DNA from: JALRBM01 sp964615445
Lineage (GTDB): Bacteria > Patescibacteriota > Saccharimonadia > Saccharimonadales > Saccharimonadaceae
Length of the DNA: 21,741 nt
Assembly: GCA_964615445.1 (NCBI GenBank)
Contig: CAZTOK010000021.1
Location: 1-21,741, forward strand
Reading direction: 5' to 3'
In this document: one piece after another, positions 1-6,340 of the stretch
Position numbering within the stretch: the first letter of the stretch is position 1
Layout: the number at the start of each line of letters is the position of its first letter
Made by a program: the position numbers and the translations under genes
The notes under the pieces: model-generated
Told to the model about the DNA's origin: nothing
Databases searched by the model: none
The model's input: the letters and a program-made list of their open reading frames with translations, nothing else

Positions 1-2
1 TT

Positions 3-329
3 GCTACAAAGGCATATGGCCGTACACTCGTGCACGACTGGAGTTACGAAAACCTAGTCATTTACTTTACAGAGCTCACAAAACTCAATGCGAAAATTGA
101 GTTAGTCGATCCGCACCGTGTCTACATTACCGGCCCAACTCGTTGGAAGCCAGCCGATATCGTTGCTCCACCCGCACTACGCCCATCTGTTGTTATACTG
201 CTTGCTATGCTTGCTACACCTGGTAGATCAACACTTCGCGACGTTTATTCTATTAACCGCGGCTACGAAGATCTTGCCAATCGCCTCAACGCGCTTGGTG
301 CCGAAATTGAAACCATTCGCGAAATATAA
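3..329 (+). CDS. murA: MurA C-terminal part (UDP-N-acetylglucosamine 1-carboxyvinyltransferase), 5' truncated by window
   Basis: The frame is open from the window edge and reads ATKAYGRTLVHDWSYENLV before the first internal GTG at 30, so this is the 3' end of a longer gene. The closing segment (ALRPSVVILLAMLA, a short turn, then INRGYEDLANRLNALGAEIE) matches the end of the EPSP-synthase-like fold of MurA, whose usual C-terminus is LRASAALVLAGL...DRGYE...LGADIERV. MurA transfers enolpyruvate from PEP to UDP-GlcNAc, the first committed step of peptidoglycan synthesis, in the cytoplasm. The catalytic Cys loop lies upstream of the window and cannot be checked. The gene ends with TAA only a few bases before the promoter of the next gene. 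Family assignment is good; a MurA-like paralogue cannot be excluded from about 108 residues. Confidence 0.82.
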   Translation, partial: ATKAYGRTLVHDWSYENLVIYFTELTKLNAKIELVDPHRVYITGPTRWKPADIVAPPALRPSVVILLAMLATPGRSTLRDVYSINRGYEDLANRLNALGAEIETIREI

Positions 330-334
330 AAAAC

Positions 335-362
335 TTGTTAAATCATATATAAAGTTTATAAT
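335..362 (+). promoter_or_regulatory. sigma70-type promoter for the 394 gene
   Basis: TTGTTA (335-340), a 16-nt spacer and a consensus TATAAT (357-362) lie just after the murA stop. Predicted initiation near 369 gives a short leader carrying the GGAGG ribosome-binding site at 384-388. Confidence 0.6.
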
Positions 363-393
363 TAAGTTATCGGCGCAAGCTCTGGAGGCAAGA

Positions 394-690
394 ATGGGCA
401 CCATTCCCTGCATCGAATATAGGCATAGTAGTGCGGCAACGATGCTTGAAGAAGATATGTTTCCAACTAGGGAATTCTTAACAAACCTGCGTGAACTCAC
501 GATATGGATCGACGAGAAGCTCAGGCTCGAAAACGGAGTTCTCGAGCTTAATGCGTCTGATGATCAAATCATCGTACGAGTGAAAGCATCTACCGGCCAA
601 GAAGGTAGCATGATCTGGAAAGGTATCCTTAGGCCGAATGAAAATAACTTTAGCGAAGTCCTAGCCACTCTGCAAAGGTTCGTTTCATAG
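394..690 (+). CDS. Hypothetical protein, 98 aa
   Basis: I chose the ATG at 394 because GGAGG (384-388) sits five bases before it. The longer in-frame extension upstream runs through murA and lacks any start signal. The product is soluble, with no signal peptide or membrane segment. It has an acidic helix-rich first half (MLEEDMFPTREFLTNLRELTIWIDEKL by composition) followed by alternating hydrophobic residues (GVLELNASDDQIIVRVKAST) that look like beta-strands. I do not recognise the family. The gene has its own TTGTTA/TATAAT promoter and is followed by a strong hairpin at 712-746, so it is probably a single-gene transcript. It belongs to the SD-led class in this window, unlike the mostly leaderless genes around it. 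Confidence 0.6.
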   Translation: MGTIPCIEYRHSSAATMLEEDMFPTREFLTNLRELTIWIDEKLRLENGVLELNASDDQIIVRVKASTGQEGSMIWKGILRPNENNFSEVLATLQRFVS

Positions 691-711
691 TAGATTTCGA
701 GTCGATGGTTA

Positions 712-746
712 TTACTCTGGCAGTATCAATACTACTGCCAGAGTAA
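712..746 (+). terminator. Strong hairpin after the 394 gene, terminator-like
   Basis: A perfect 14-bp stem (TTACTCTGGCAGTA at 712-725 against TACTGCCAGAGTAA at 733-746) with a 7-nt loop. It lies 21 nt after the stop codon. No proper U-tract follows (AACCTTCTCTTTT), so it is either a weak intrinsic terminator or an mRNA 3'-end stabiliser. Confidence 0.6.
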
Positions 747-792
747 AACCTTCTCTTTTGGCCGTACAATATGATACAATGGCAAGGTATTT

Positions 793-870
793 GGCGAATG
801 TAGCTCATCTGGTTAGAGCGACGGGTTGTGGTTCCGTAGGTAGTGGGTTCGATCCCCATCATTCGCCCCA
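793..870 (+). tRNA. tRNA-His(GTG), CCA encoded
   Basis: The cloverleaf is clear. G793 is the genome-encoded extra G(-1), which pairs with C867 (position 73). The acceptor stem GCGAATG pairs with CATTCGC. The D arm is GCTC...GAGC. The anticodon stem ACGGG/TCCGT holds the loop TTGTGGT with anticodon GTG. The T arm is GTGGG-TTCGATC-CCCAT. The 3' CCA (868-870) is in the DNA. The extra 5' G paired to C73 is the classic histidine identity element. TACAAT boxes at 765-770 and 775-780 are promoter candidates, and a terminator follows directly. It looks like a single-gene transcription unit. Confidence 0.95.
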
Positions 871-884
871 TAGAAATTATTACG

Positions 885-917
885 AAATAATGGCTATTTT
901 AGCCATTATTTTTTTAT
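885..917 (+). terminator. Intrinsic terminator of tRNA-His
   Basis: AAATAATGGCTA (885-896) pairs with TAGCCATTATTT after a very short loop and runs into a T-rich tail (TTTTTTTATT). This is a textbook Rho-independent terminator 15 nt after the tRNA CCA end. Confidence 0.85.
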
Positions 918-1013
918 TAAAGGCACGAATAACTCAGAGGCCTTAAACAAGAGGCAATTATACCCTCAAGCCATATACTGAACTAGACACCTATTTAGAT
1001 ATATACTAGGAGC

Positions 1014-1178
1014 ATGAAGTCGAAGAAAATATCCAAGTCAACTAAAAAAGACAAGGTATGGCAGGAAAAGGTTGAGAAGCAGCTCAAAACCGAAAAGGTA
1101 GTCTTAGATCATCCTCAAGGTAAGAAACGCTTTGAAGAGGTCGTAAAACGCGCCCTAAAGAGCAAGCCAGATAAATAG
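1014..1178 (+). CDS. Small basic hypothetical protein, 54 aa
   Basis: An ATG at 1014 opens a 54-codon frame ending in TAG at 1176-1178. The product begins MKSKKISKSTKKDK and is very rich in lysine (roughly one third), with a predicted amphipathic helix (VWQEKVEKQLKTEKVV) and a second helical patch (FEEVVKRALKS). TATACT (1002-1007) ends six bases before the ATG, as for the leaderless genes of this window. An AGGAG overlaps the same gap but would be too close for normal SD use. The protein could bind nucleic acid or ribosomes because of its charge, but no family is recognisable. The coherent start signal, codon usage and downstream spacing support a real gene. Confidence 0.6.
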   Translation: MKSKKISKSTKKDKVWQEKVEKQLKTEKVVLDHPQGKKRFEEVVKRALKSKPDK

Positions 1179-1233
1179 CTCTATCTATCTGCTGTTAGCC
1201 TTGCAGGTTAAGGAGTGAGGTATAATTACTAGC

Positions 1234-1407
1234 ATGTCAGCAGAAATTCCAAAAAATACACCAGAGAAGAGAGAAATCCTCGACGATAATGCAAGGAAGT
1301 TCACAGTTGAGCCTATTGATCCTCAATTTCTAGATGAACATAATGCAACCTCCTTCACCCTTGCCGTAGACTGGCTAGAAACAGGTGAAGAAATGAAAAG
1401 AAAGTAG
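1234..1407 (+). CDS. N-terminal fragment of a CYTH-domain protein (frame broken), 57 aa
   Basis: TATAAT (1221-1226) lies seven bases before the ATG at 1234, so the start is well supported and probably leaderless. The 57-residue product contains NARKFTVEPIDPQFL, resembling the first strand of the CYTH fold (usual form ExExKF.V), and ends GEEMKRK then TAG. From the same point the -1 frame continues as VAHKKFDNGDIQILLIAKVTK and completes a CYTH domain. Fragment plus continuation total about 180 residues, the length of the intact CYTH protein at 17392-17931. CYTH enzymes use a metal-filled tunnel to hydrolyse or cyclise triphosphates (thiamine triphosphatase, class IV adenylate cyclase). The short reading frame alone is probably not a functional protein, unless a -1 frameshift at AAAAGAAAG joins the two parts. 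Confidence 0.6.
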   Translation: MSAEIPKNTPEKREILDDNARKFTVEPIDPQFLDEHNATSFTLAVDWLETGEEMKRK

Positions 1408-1766
1408 CACATAAAAAGTTTGATAACGGTGATATTCAAATTTTACTGATAGCAAAAGTAACCAAAGACGGCAACAGAACTTCCGAAAAGATAAAGATTA
1501 CCGAAGATGAATACAAAGAGCTTCGCCGCTCCTCAATCCTTCATCTTGAGAAAAAACGCTATGAATTTGAATATACGCAGAATAGTATAGCTTACTCTGT
1601 AAAGTACGATGAGTTTCCCGATGGCAATCTTCGTATACTAGAGGTGGACGCTTCAAATGAACAAGAAAGAAACTCTTTCAATCCTAGCGATTTCCCAGAA
1701 GGCGAACCAGAAGAAGTTACTGGAGATGCCAGATATTACGGATATCGCGTAGCTGCTATGTTATAG
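1389..1766 (+). pseudogene. C-terminal part of the broken CYTH-domain gene
   Basis: This frame opens after a TGA at 1386-1388 and has no usable start codon of its own, yet it codes about 120 conserved-looking residues ending GYRVAAML and TAG (1764-1766). Typical CYTH pieces appear in order: a strand after the break (DIQILLIAKVTKDGNRTSEKIKIT), EYKELRR, the KKRYEFEY strand, SIAYSVKYDEFPDGNLRILEVDA, and a final EEVTGDARYYGYRVA helix. Joining it to the 1234 frame needs a -1 shift near 1400-1404, within an A-rich run. I infer a single frameshift mutation, a sequencing error, or less likely programmed frameshifting. The CYTH assignment rests on motif order only. Confidence 0.6.
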
Positions 1767-1808
1767 ATGTCTTAGTAAAACAGCGGCGGCGTGACAGTAA
1801 AGTATTAA

Positions 1809-2462
1809 CTACGATTCCAACGATATGCCTTTTGTAATAAAAGGCGACTCAACATCGTTATTGTCAATAATAATATCGGCTCGCTCTTGTGGTGATTCTT
1901 CGTTGTAGTAAATGGTCTGGCTTGCAATATAGCGATCAATGTATTTCTGTCTTGCTACTTCATAGCTGCCAAGGCGTTCTGTGTCTCTTCGAGCGNNNNN
2001 NNNNNTTAAATCCCAGTAGTTCACAAGATCGTTTTTATATAGGAAAACGCCATCAATAACAACAATTACGTCTTTGGTTGCCTTTTTAATGGGCGAGAAA
2101 GATGCAGAATCAGTAGCATGGTCAAAAATCTTCGACCTATATTCCCATGACCCATCTTTTTGAAGTGGCTTTAATACATTATTGATAAAGCCATCGAAAT
2201 TAAACGTGTAATCGTAGCATCCACGTCCTGCGGACTCAGCAGGAGTATAACGAATAGCACGGCTGTTCATAAAGTCATCCACGCTGATACGGATAACCTC
2301 TCGGCTTGCTTTAGATGATAGGAAATCGGCCAGAATGTTTGCCATCATGGTTTTTCCAGAGCCGTCTTTGCCGTTGATTGCAACGAGAACGGGAGCATGT
2401 TTTTCAATGCTTAAGATCTTTTTAGAAAGGGTCGTGTAGACAATTTGCTGTGTTTCGGTCAT
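1809..2462 (-). CDS. Uridine-kinase-like P-loop kinase (interrupted by N gap)
   Basis: The protein has a Walker A motif GKDGSGKT at residues 31-38, followed by RISVDDFM. That is the position where uridine kinase and phosphoribulokinase-type enzymes carry their catalytic acidic residues. Then come YDYTFNFDGF, a Walker-B-like strand VIVVIDGVFL, and the ARRDTERLG helix that forms the lid in uridine kinases. The likely role is ATP-dependent phosphorylation of a nucleoside or a small hydroxyl substrate in the cytoplasm; the substrate cannot be read. The start ATG (2460-2462) is preceded by TGG-TATCAT with a six-base gap, so a leaderless mRNA is predicted. The 10-N gap falls between YWDL and ARRDTERLG, where homologues usually have a longer strand (IFLD.P.. 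type). The gap is therefore probably longer than 10 nt. Confidence 0.8.
   Translation of the reverse strand: MTETQQIVYTTLSKKILSIEKHAPVLVAINGKDGSGKTMMANILADFLSSKASREVIRISVDDFMNSRAIRYTPAESAGRGCYDYTFNFDGFINNVLKPLQKDGSWEYRSKIFDHATDSASFSPIKKATKDVIVVIDGVFLYKNDLVNYWDLXXXXARRDTERLGSYEVARQKYIDRYIASQTIYYNEESPQERADIIIDNNDVESPFITKGISLES
1996..2005. other. Assembly gap (10 N)
   Basis: Ten ambiguous bases lie inside the kinase gene. The frame is preserved as written, but the family usually has more residues here, so the gap length is probably nominal. Confidence 0.95.
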
Positions 2463-2612
2463 TAATCAATGATACCAGAGTAAAGCCTACTTATGAAAAG
2501 TTGCAACGCAGTAGAACGTCTCAAGTCTCATAGCCTCAAGGGCAACAAAGATGGCATGTAGGGCCAGATCTGCTAATAGTTATTCAGTGACGTTCCTAGC
2601 CTATTAGAATTA

Positions 2613-2651
2613 AACAAGGGCATCTGCGTCGTTAGACGCGATGCCCTTGTT
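2613..2651 (-). terminator. Long GC-rich hairpin after the 2710-3141 gene
   Basis: AACAAGGGCATC plus GCGTC pairs with GACGC plus GATGCCCTTGTT around a GTTA loop, with one unpaired base on one side. On the minus strand it is followed by TTTAATTCT. It lies about 60 nt after the stop of the minus-strand gene and is probably its terminator. Confidence 0.7.
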
Positions 2652-2709
2652 CGATGAAGCGGAGCGATGCCAGGCAGCACCTCCTTTCCTGTTAGAGGAA
2701 CGAGAAATG

Positions 2710-3141
2710 TCACTGCTGGTGGCACGACCTGTCGACGTATCGCCGCAGGTCAGCGTTGCGATCCCGCTGGAGGGTGAACCGCAGGGCAGCCGGGTTCTCG
2801 CATGTCGAGAGGTCCAGGCTAACGATGCTGTCGTCGAGCTCCAGAATGGTGCCCTCCCGCAGATGCTTACGAAAAAGCAGCACGGGAAGAAGTCTGAAGA
2901 CGACTTGCCAGAGCAGGAATGTTCCTACGCCAGCCTTGATCACCCGAACGATGTCCAAGAAAGTCGGGTCGCCGTACTCCGTCAGCCAGCGAATGGTTGT
3001 GACATCGCTCAACGTTGCCAGAGAGGCCATAACGGCCGCCAGGCAAGCGGCGATAACCGAAATCCGGTTGCCGTAGCTCACGATCCTGACCAACTTGCGC
3101 GCCTTGTCATTGGTGGGGTCGGCCGCAAAATTCTCGGTCAC
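2710..3141 (-). CDS. Hypothetical two-TM membrane protein, 143 aa, GC-rich
   Basis: GTG (3139-3141) is chosen as start because AGAGG lies four to five bases upstream. A TATAAT (3180-3185, minus strand) gives a leader of about 33 nt. The protein has a polar N-terminus, a hydrophobic segment near residues 26-46 (ISVIAACLAAVMASLATL), a second near 68-90 (AGVGTFLLWQVVFRLLPVLLF), and a charged C-terminal half. I recognise no family. The coding DNA is visibly richer in G and C than its flanks (third positions mostly G/C), a property shared with the gene at 5395. That suggests transfer or a different selective regime. The other-strand frames across this region are shadows. It forms a single-gene unit ended by the hairpin at 2613-2651. 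Confidence 0.65.
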   Translation of the reverse strand: MTENFAADPTNDKARKLVRIVSYGNRISVIAACLAAVMASLATLSDVTTIRWLTEYGDPTFLDIVRVIKAGVGTFLLWQVVFRLLPVLLFRKHLREGTILELDDSIVSLDLSTCENPAALRFTLQRDRNADLRRYVDRSCHQQ

Positions 3142-3240
3142 TTTTCCTCTTTTCAGAAGAGCTTCTTTCGAACTGATTTATTATACTATATAAATTCTAT
3201 TTTGTAAAGTTAGTCGAGAACACGCTCCTGCTATTTAGTA

Positions 3241-4140
3241 CTACTCATCCGCCCACGGCAGCTTCGTAAGTACTACGGGCGTTATCAGCTCGTCCGGATC
3301 GTCCCCCTCCTCATCAACCGCGAGCCACACCTTACCCTTATTCTCTGGGTTTAAAATATATTCTAACCTTCCTGTGGCAAAACATACCTCTTCGTAGCTT
3401 TCTCGCAGTTCTTTAGCCAAACGCTTTCGTAGCCGCTTGTGCACGCTCTTGTTTTGTACGACCAATAAGATAGTTGGCAGCCCACCGTCCTCGTCATACC
3501 GCACCCACTCACCACTCCCAGCATACTCCAAGTACTTCTTAATCCTGCGAATTAATACGAAGAACGGCTGGTTGTCCTCAAAGATATCCAGGAAGAAATA
3601 CCGTTCGCCCTCACTCGTTTTAATACGAATGCAGGCATCTTGTAGGGGGCTTGGCATGAAGTCGTATTTCTCGTAGCTGAGTTGAGCTTTAGTGAAGTAG
3701 TTCAGCTTACCCTTGGATGGGTAGAGCGCTTTGAGCGTCAGGTAGACATCCAATACATTCTTGCAGTGCTCAATAAAGCCTTCACTGGCGTCTTTGTCTT
3801 TGTAGATGCGCTTGATGCTTATTGGTTCGTCAGCTTTGCGTGGTTTATGTATAGCGAGTATACGAGCACCGCTAGGTGTGAGATAGTATGCCGCTGGTTT
3901 GCCTTGGAGCTTGTATGACTTGTCGTAGCGCTTGGCAATGAGGCCTTGGTCTTCGAGTATCTTGAGGCGTTTCTGTACGGCCTTGTTGGTTGGTTTTTGC
4001 TGGTGCTTAGCTATTTGCTCACTGCTGGCAAACCGAAAGCGCCATAGCAATTGTAGGACTTCTACTTGTTCTTCGTTGAGCTTTTTACGGTACTTTGGTT
4101 CTGGTTTAGTAGTCTGAGTTGTATGGATGGTGTCTGGCAT
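3241..4140 (-). CDS. Replication-relaxation family protein with N-terminal winged helix
   Basis: The 299-residue product has a basic N-terminal tail, then a winged-helix domain at about residues 20-95: LNEEQVEVLQLLWRFRFASSEQIA, the recognition region KAVQKRLKILEDQGLI, and the wing ending KPAAYYLTPSGARIL. A mixed alpha/beta domain follows, with DIFEDNQPFFVLIRRIKKYLEY and PTILLVVQNKSVHKRL. This order fits the replication-relaxation family (Replic_Relax), found on plasmids and integrative elements, where it is thought to act in replication or transfer initiation. That role is known of the family and not shown here. The gene lies beside an IS1595-type transposase and between two GC-rich genes, so I read the zone as a mobile-element remnant. 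No clear SD or leaderless box is seen; the nearest -10-like CATACT lies about 40 nt upstream. Confidence 0.72.
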   Translation of the reverse strand: MPDTIHTTQTTKPEPKYRKKLNEEQVEVLQLLWRFRFASSEQIAKHQQKPTNKAVQKRLKILEDQGLIAKRYDKSYKLQGKPAAYYLTPSGARILAIHKPRKADEPISIKRIYKDKDASEGFIEHCKNVLDVYLTLKALYPSKGKLNYFTKAQLSYEKYDFMPSPLQDACIRIKTSEGERYFFLDIFEDNQPFFVLIRRIKKYLEYAGSGEWVRYDEDGGLPTILLVVQNKSVHKRLRKRLAKELRESYEEVCFATGRLEYILNPENKGKVWLAVDEEGDDPDELITPVVLTKLPWADE

Positions 4141-4292
4141 TTTAGAGTTGGTCGGTATGATTGCTTAGTTTGATGATTAGTATGTTTAAGTCTTGGTGCA
4201 TTTGTTAGTAGTTGCTTATTGAGCTATTTGTATTGTTTTTACTTGGATGTTTTATGTGTGTAGTTCTATTGGATTGACTATGCGTATATGTT

Positions 4293-4354
4293 CTTTGCCT
4301 ATCCCTCCTACTCCTATATTTATGTAGAAAGGAAAGGAGACTGTAAAGGCAAAG
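4293..4354. repeat. Long imperfect inverted repeat between transposase and replication-relaxation gene
   Basis: CTTTGCCT (4293-4300) pairs with AGGCAAAG (4347-4354). Inside it, CTCC and TCCT blocks pair with AGGA and GGAG blocks, leaving a central AT-rich loop. It lies about 50 nt beyond the transposase stop in the 265-nt spacer 4141-4405, which otherwise shows no gene. It could be a terminator-like structure, a small structured RNA, or part of the insertion-sequence end. Confidence 0.45.
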
Positions 4355-4405
4355 TAACAGATTAAAGCTAGGAAAATAGGTTGGGTATCGAGGGAGTACT
4401 TTTAG

Positions 4406-5248
4406 TTATTTACTCTTTGCCAAAACCAACTCAAACATCGGCGTATCATTCTTGCGATTTGAGTATCGAAAAGCATATTCATTGGCATAGTGTTGCAAGT
4501 ACTTCGGATCGCAGTGGCGGTAGACGCCATAAATACCGCGCTTAAATTGACTCCAAAAATTCTCAACGTTTTGGGTATGTACGTGGCCAATGACATACTC
4601 TTGCTTACTATGATTGATCGTTTCATGTTGGTAGCCGCGTCGCTTAAGTAGGCGGTATGAACCGTATTCATCCGTGTAAATTGTGGCCGTCTTGCCAACG
4701 TTCTTTTGGATTTCGGGAACGAGGACACGAACGCCAGAGCTTTTGACGTGCTTGATTCTTGCGCGTCCGCCACGCTCTACCATGCCGAACATAACTTGAC
4801 TATTATGAGGCTTAGCCGTGCTGCGCTTTTGTGGGTTTGGATGCATGTAGGCTTCGTCTACTTCAACGCTGTCATTTAGCAGGGTCTCATCGTCGGCCAT
4901 CATAAGACGAACTTGCTTGAAGATACGCCAGGCGGTCTTGTATGTCACACCACTAATACGTTGGAATTGCAGAGCGCTCATGCCAGAGCGGGTGTTGGTC
5001 ATAAAGAAGATAGCGAGAAACCAGGTGCGTAGGTCGGTTGTGCTCTTGTGGAATGGCGTACCAGCTAGCGGATAGGTTTGCGCGCCGCACTGGCACTGGT
5101 AGGCAGGACGGTTTGGGAGTTTATGGAAGCCATCGAGTAGGCCGCATTTCTCGCAAGGTTTGTCTGCGAAGTGGATTTGCCAGAGATAATCGAGGCAGGC
5201 GTCGCTGGTTGGGAATTTCTCGTTGAACTGTTTTATTGTGAACTTCAT
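4406..5248 (-). CDS. IS1595-family transposase
   Basis: The 280-residue protein has the IS1595 architecture. An N-terminal zinc ribbon spans residues 33-56 (CEKCG...CQCG). The conserved linker TPFHKSTTDLRTWFLAIFFM and RISGVTYKTAWRIFKQVR follow. The DDE-type nuclease has VDEAYM (first Asp), YTDEYGSY (second Asp) and HTQNVENFWSQFKRGIYGVYRH (third catalytic position). It would catalyse cut-and-paste transposition. All catalytic blocks look intact. TATACT (5259-5264, minus strand) is ten bases before the ATG, so the leader would be about four nt. I compared the flanks by eye and found no convincing terminal inverted repeats or target duplication. The copy may be immobilised or the ends diverged. 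An overlapping 123-aa frame (4402-4773) is a shadow. Confidence 0.9.
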   Translation of the reverse strand: MKFTIKQFNEKFPTSDACLDYLWQIHFADKPCEKCGLLDGFHKLPNRPAYQCQCGAQTYPLAGTPFHKSTTDLRTWFLAIFFMTNTRSGMSALQFQRISGVTYKTAWRIFKQVRLMMADDETLLNDSVEVDEAYMHPNPQKRSTAKPHNSQVMFGMVERGGRARIKHVKSSGVRVLVPEIQKNVGKTATIYTDEYGSYRLLKRRGYQHETINHSKQEYVIGHVHTQNVENFWSQFKRGIYGVYRHCDPKYLQHYANEYAFRYSNRKNDTPMFELVLAKSK

Positions 5249-5310
5249 ATCTGTTATTAGTATATTACAGAGGTGTTATGGCGTCAAGGGATAATTGCCA
5301 AACAAGACCA

Positions 5311-5339
5311 TTGACATATATAACACAAAGTTGTATTAT
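5311..5339 (+). promoter_or_regulatory. Consensus sigma70 promoter for the 5395 gene
   Basis: A perfect TTGACA (5311-5316), a 17-nt spacer and TATTAT (5334-5339). Predicted initiation near 5346 gives a leader of about 50 nt carrying AGGAGG. It is the most canonical promoter in the window. Confidence 0.8.
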
Positions 5340-5394
5340 TTATTACGCTAACATGCAGTAGCTACACTAGCCGACAATCCCAGGAGGACCGCTC

Positions 5395-5685
5395 ATGTTG
5401 AAAGCACTCTGGAGCTGGCTGACCGGTCGTCAGAATGACGACTTCAAACCGACCAAGAGCGACCAGGAGCTCATGGAGAATGTGCGGGCCCGCCTGACCA
5501 TGTTCGGCGGCCTGGAACAGCCCGTGGGCACTGTCATCCGCACCATTCCCGGTGCGACCGTCAGGTTCATGGAACTGGCCGGCATGGTGGTCCCGATGGT
5601 CTACGCCGAAAGCAATCGGCCCGTCGGGAGCATCACTGCAGCCGGGCGATTCGTCTACATCCAGCCGTGGAAGACGAACGCCTGA
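5395..5685 (+). CDS. Hypothetical protein, 96 aa, GC-rich, strongly expressed signals
   Basis: The ATG at 5395 has an ideal AGGAGG (5382-5387, spacing 7) and a consensus TTGACA-17-TATTAT promoter. Codons end mostly in G or C (CTC, CTG, ACC, GTC), in sharp contrast to neighbours. The product starts MLKALWSWLTGR, an amphipathic or weakly hydrophobic helix. It continues with a charged helix (DQELMENVRARLTMF) and strands around GTVIRTIPGATVRFMELAGMVVPMVYAE and GSITAAGRFVYIQPW, perhaps a small beta-barrel. I recognise no family. The gene ends at TGA and is followed within 10 nt by a perfect 16-bp hairpin. Strong signals and odd composition suggest a recently acquired or specially selected gene. 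Confidence 0.65.
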   Translation: MLKALWSWLTGRQNDDFKPTKSDQELMENVRARLTMFGGLEQPVGTVIRTIPGATVRFMELAGMVVPMVYAESNRPVGSITAAGRFVYIQPWKTNA

Positions 5686-5694
5686 CTATGTTAC

Positions 5695-5728
5695 CCCAGT
5701 GCTTGCGTCCTAGGACGCAAGCACTGGG
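5695..5728 (+). terminator. Perfect 16-bp hairpin after the 5395 gene
   Basis: CCCAGTGCTTGCGTCC (5695-5710) pairs perfectly with GGACGCAAGCACTGGG (5713-5728) around TA. No U-tract follows (TCTACCCC). It may stop transcription or protect the mRNA 3' end. Confidence 0.7.
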
Positions 5729-5733
5729 TCTAC

Positions 5734-5813
5734 CCCGAGTTCTCAAGCAATGCTTGAGGCATCAGGATAGATAATTAACGTTCCAACATCTCCACTGCCT
5801 TAAGGAACTCGGG
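5734..5813. repeat. Nested inverted repeats in the 5729-5836 spacer
   Basis: CCCGAGTTC (5734-5742) is complementary to GAACTCGGG (5805-5813). Immediately inside the left arm is a near-perfect hairpin, CTCAAGCAATGCTTGAG (about 5742-5758). The 80-nt fold has no coding potential. It could be a structured RNA, a terminator for the minus-strand gene at 5837, or a decayed mobile end. Confidence 0.4.
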
Positions 5814-5836
5814 ACATTTTATAAGAAGATTAAAAT

Positions 5837-6148
5837 TTAGCTATAAGGATTATACCGCGTTGGCGGCTCGTGAAACGACGTATGAGGCCGAGCTGGCACT
5901 ACCGGTCCTTCACGAGAGGGTAATGGAGGTACCTCTCGGGCATATGGTTGCACCGTTCCTCTGCCTATAAACGATGTGCCGTAATGCCGTACCGCCTGAC
6001 GATTCCTATGGACATCCATGCGCGACCCAAAAGACACTGGAGCCGTCGCTCCCATTCTATTACCATTTGCAACTCGCGCATATGCATTAGAATGGAAGAT
6101 CTTGCTCGCATCGCTCTGATGACTTGGCATATAATCTTGTAAACTCAT
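5837..6148 (-). CDS. Hypothetical basic, proline-rich small protein, 103 aa
   Basis: I place the start at the ATG at 6146-6148 (MSLQDYMPSHQSDASKIF) because a TATAAT (6167-6172, minus strand) lies 18 bases upstream. The longer open frame would run into tRNA-Gly. The product is polar, with many Arg, His and Pro, including a closing PPLPSREGPVVPARPHTSFHEPPTRYNPYS-type tail (residues about 75-103) that looks unstructured. There is no signal peptide or membrane segment. It is divergent from tRNA-Gly, and both promoters share the 6167-6191 interval. No family is recognised. The gene is plausible but not certain. Confidence 0.45.
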   Translation of the reverse strand: MSLQDYMPSHQSDASKIFHSNAYARVANGNRMGATAPVSFGSRMDVHRNRQAVRHYGTSFIGRGTVQPYAREVPPLPSREGPVVPARPHTSFHEPPTRYNPYS

Positions 6149-6206
6149 AATGTGTTTATGCTTTTTATTATAGCCCACAAACTGGTATAATAAAGAAGCA
6201 TTTTTA

Positions 6207-6281
6207 GCGGGCGTCGTATAATGGCTAATATGCCTGCCTTCCAAGCAAGCGATGCGAGTTCGATTCTCGCCGCCCGCACCA
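6207..6281 (+). tRNA. tRNA-Gly(TCC), CCA encoded
   Basis: Acceptor GCGGGCG (6207-6213) pairs with CGCCCGC (6271-6277), with discriminator A and encoded CCA. The anticodon loop CTTCCAA gives TCC. The T arm is GCGAG-TTCGATT-CTCGC. The anticodon stem CCTGC/GCAAG has one C-A mismatch at the second pair. TATAAT (6186-6191) lies 15 bases upstream and a good terminator follows. Confidence 0.94.
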
Positions 6282-6295
6282 GATATTATTTCTTA

Positions 6296-6325
6296 AAGAA
6301 CACCCATTTATTTGGGTGTTCTTAT
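6296..6325 (+). terminator. Intrinsic terminator of tRNA-Gly
   Basis: AAGAACACCCA (6296-6306) pairs with TGGGTGTTCTT (6313-6323) around a short AT-rich loop and continues into ATTAG. The upstream A-rich and downstream T-rich arms could serve both strands. Confidence 0.75.
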
Positions 6326-6340
6326 TAGTACAAGAATAGC

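Noticed and set aside
118..393. Long N-terminal extension of the 394 gene
   Set aside because: It overlaps the murA frame, has no start signal, and reads as out-of-frame translation of murA; the ATG at 394 has a good SD.
650..946. Open frames over tRNA-His and its flanks
   Set aside because: They run through the tRNA and hairpins and have no start signals.
2641..3207. Plus-strand open frames opposite the 2710-3141 gene
   Set aside because: Long shadow frames are expected in GC-rich DNA; only the minus-strand frame has an SD, a promoter, and sensible membrane segments.
4261..4292. AGTTCTATTGG sequence as an extra junction repeat outside the array
   Set aside because: Only the first nine or so bases match; the inner body and right arm are missing, so chance is likely.
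4141..5400. Terminal inverted repeats of the IS1595 copy
   Set aside because: I compared both flanks by eye and found no matching ends or target duplication.
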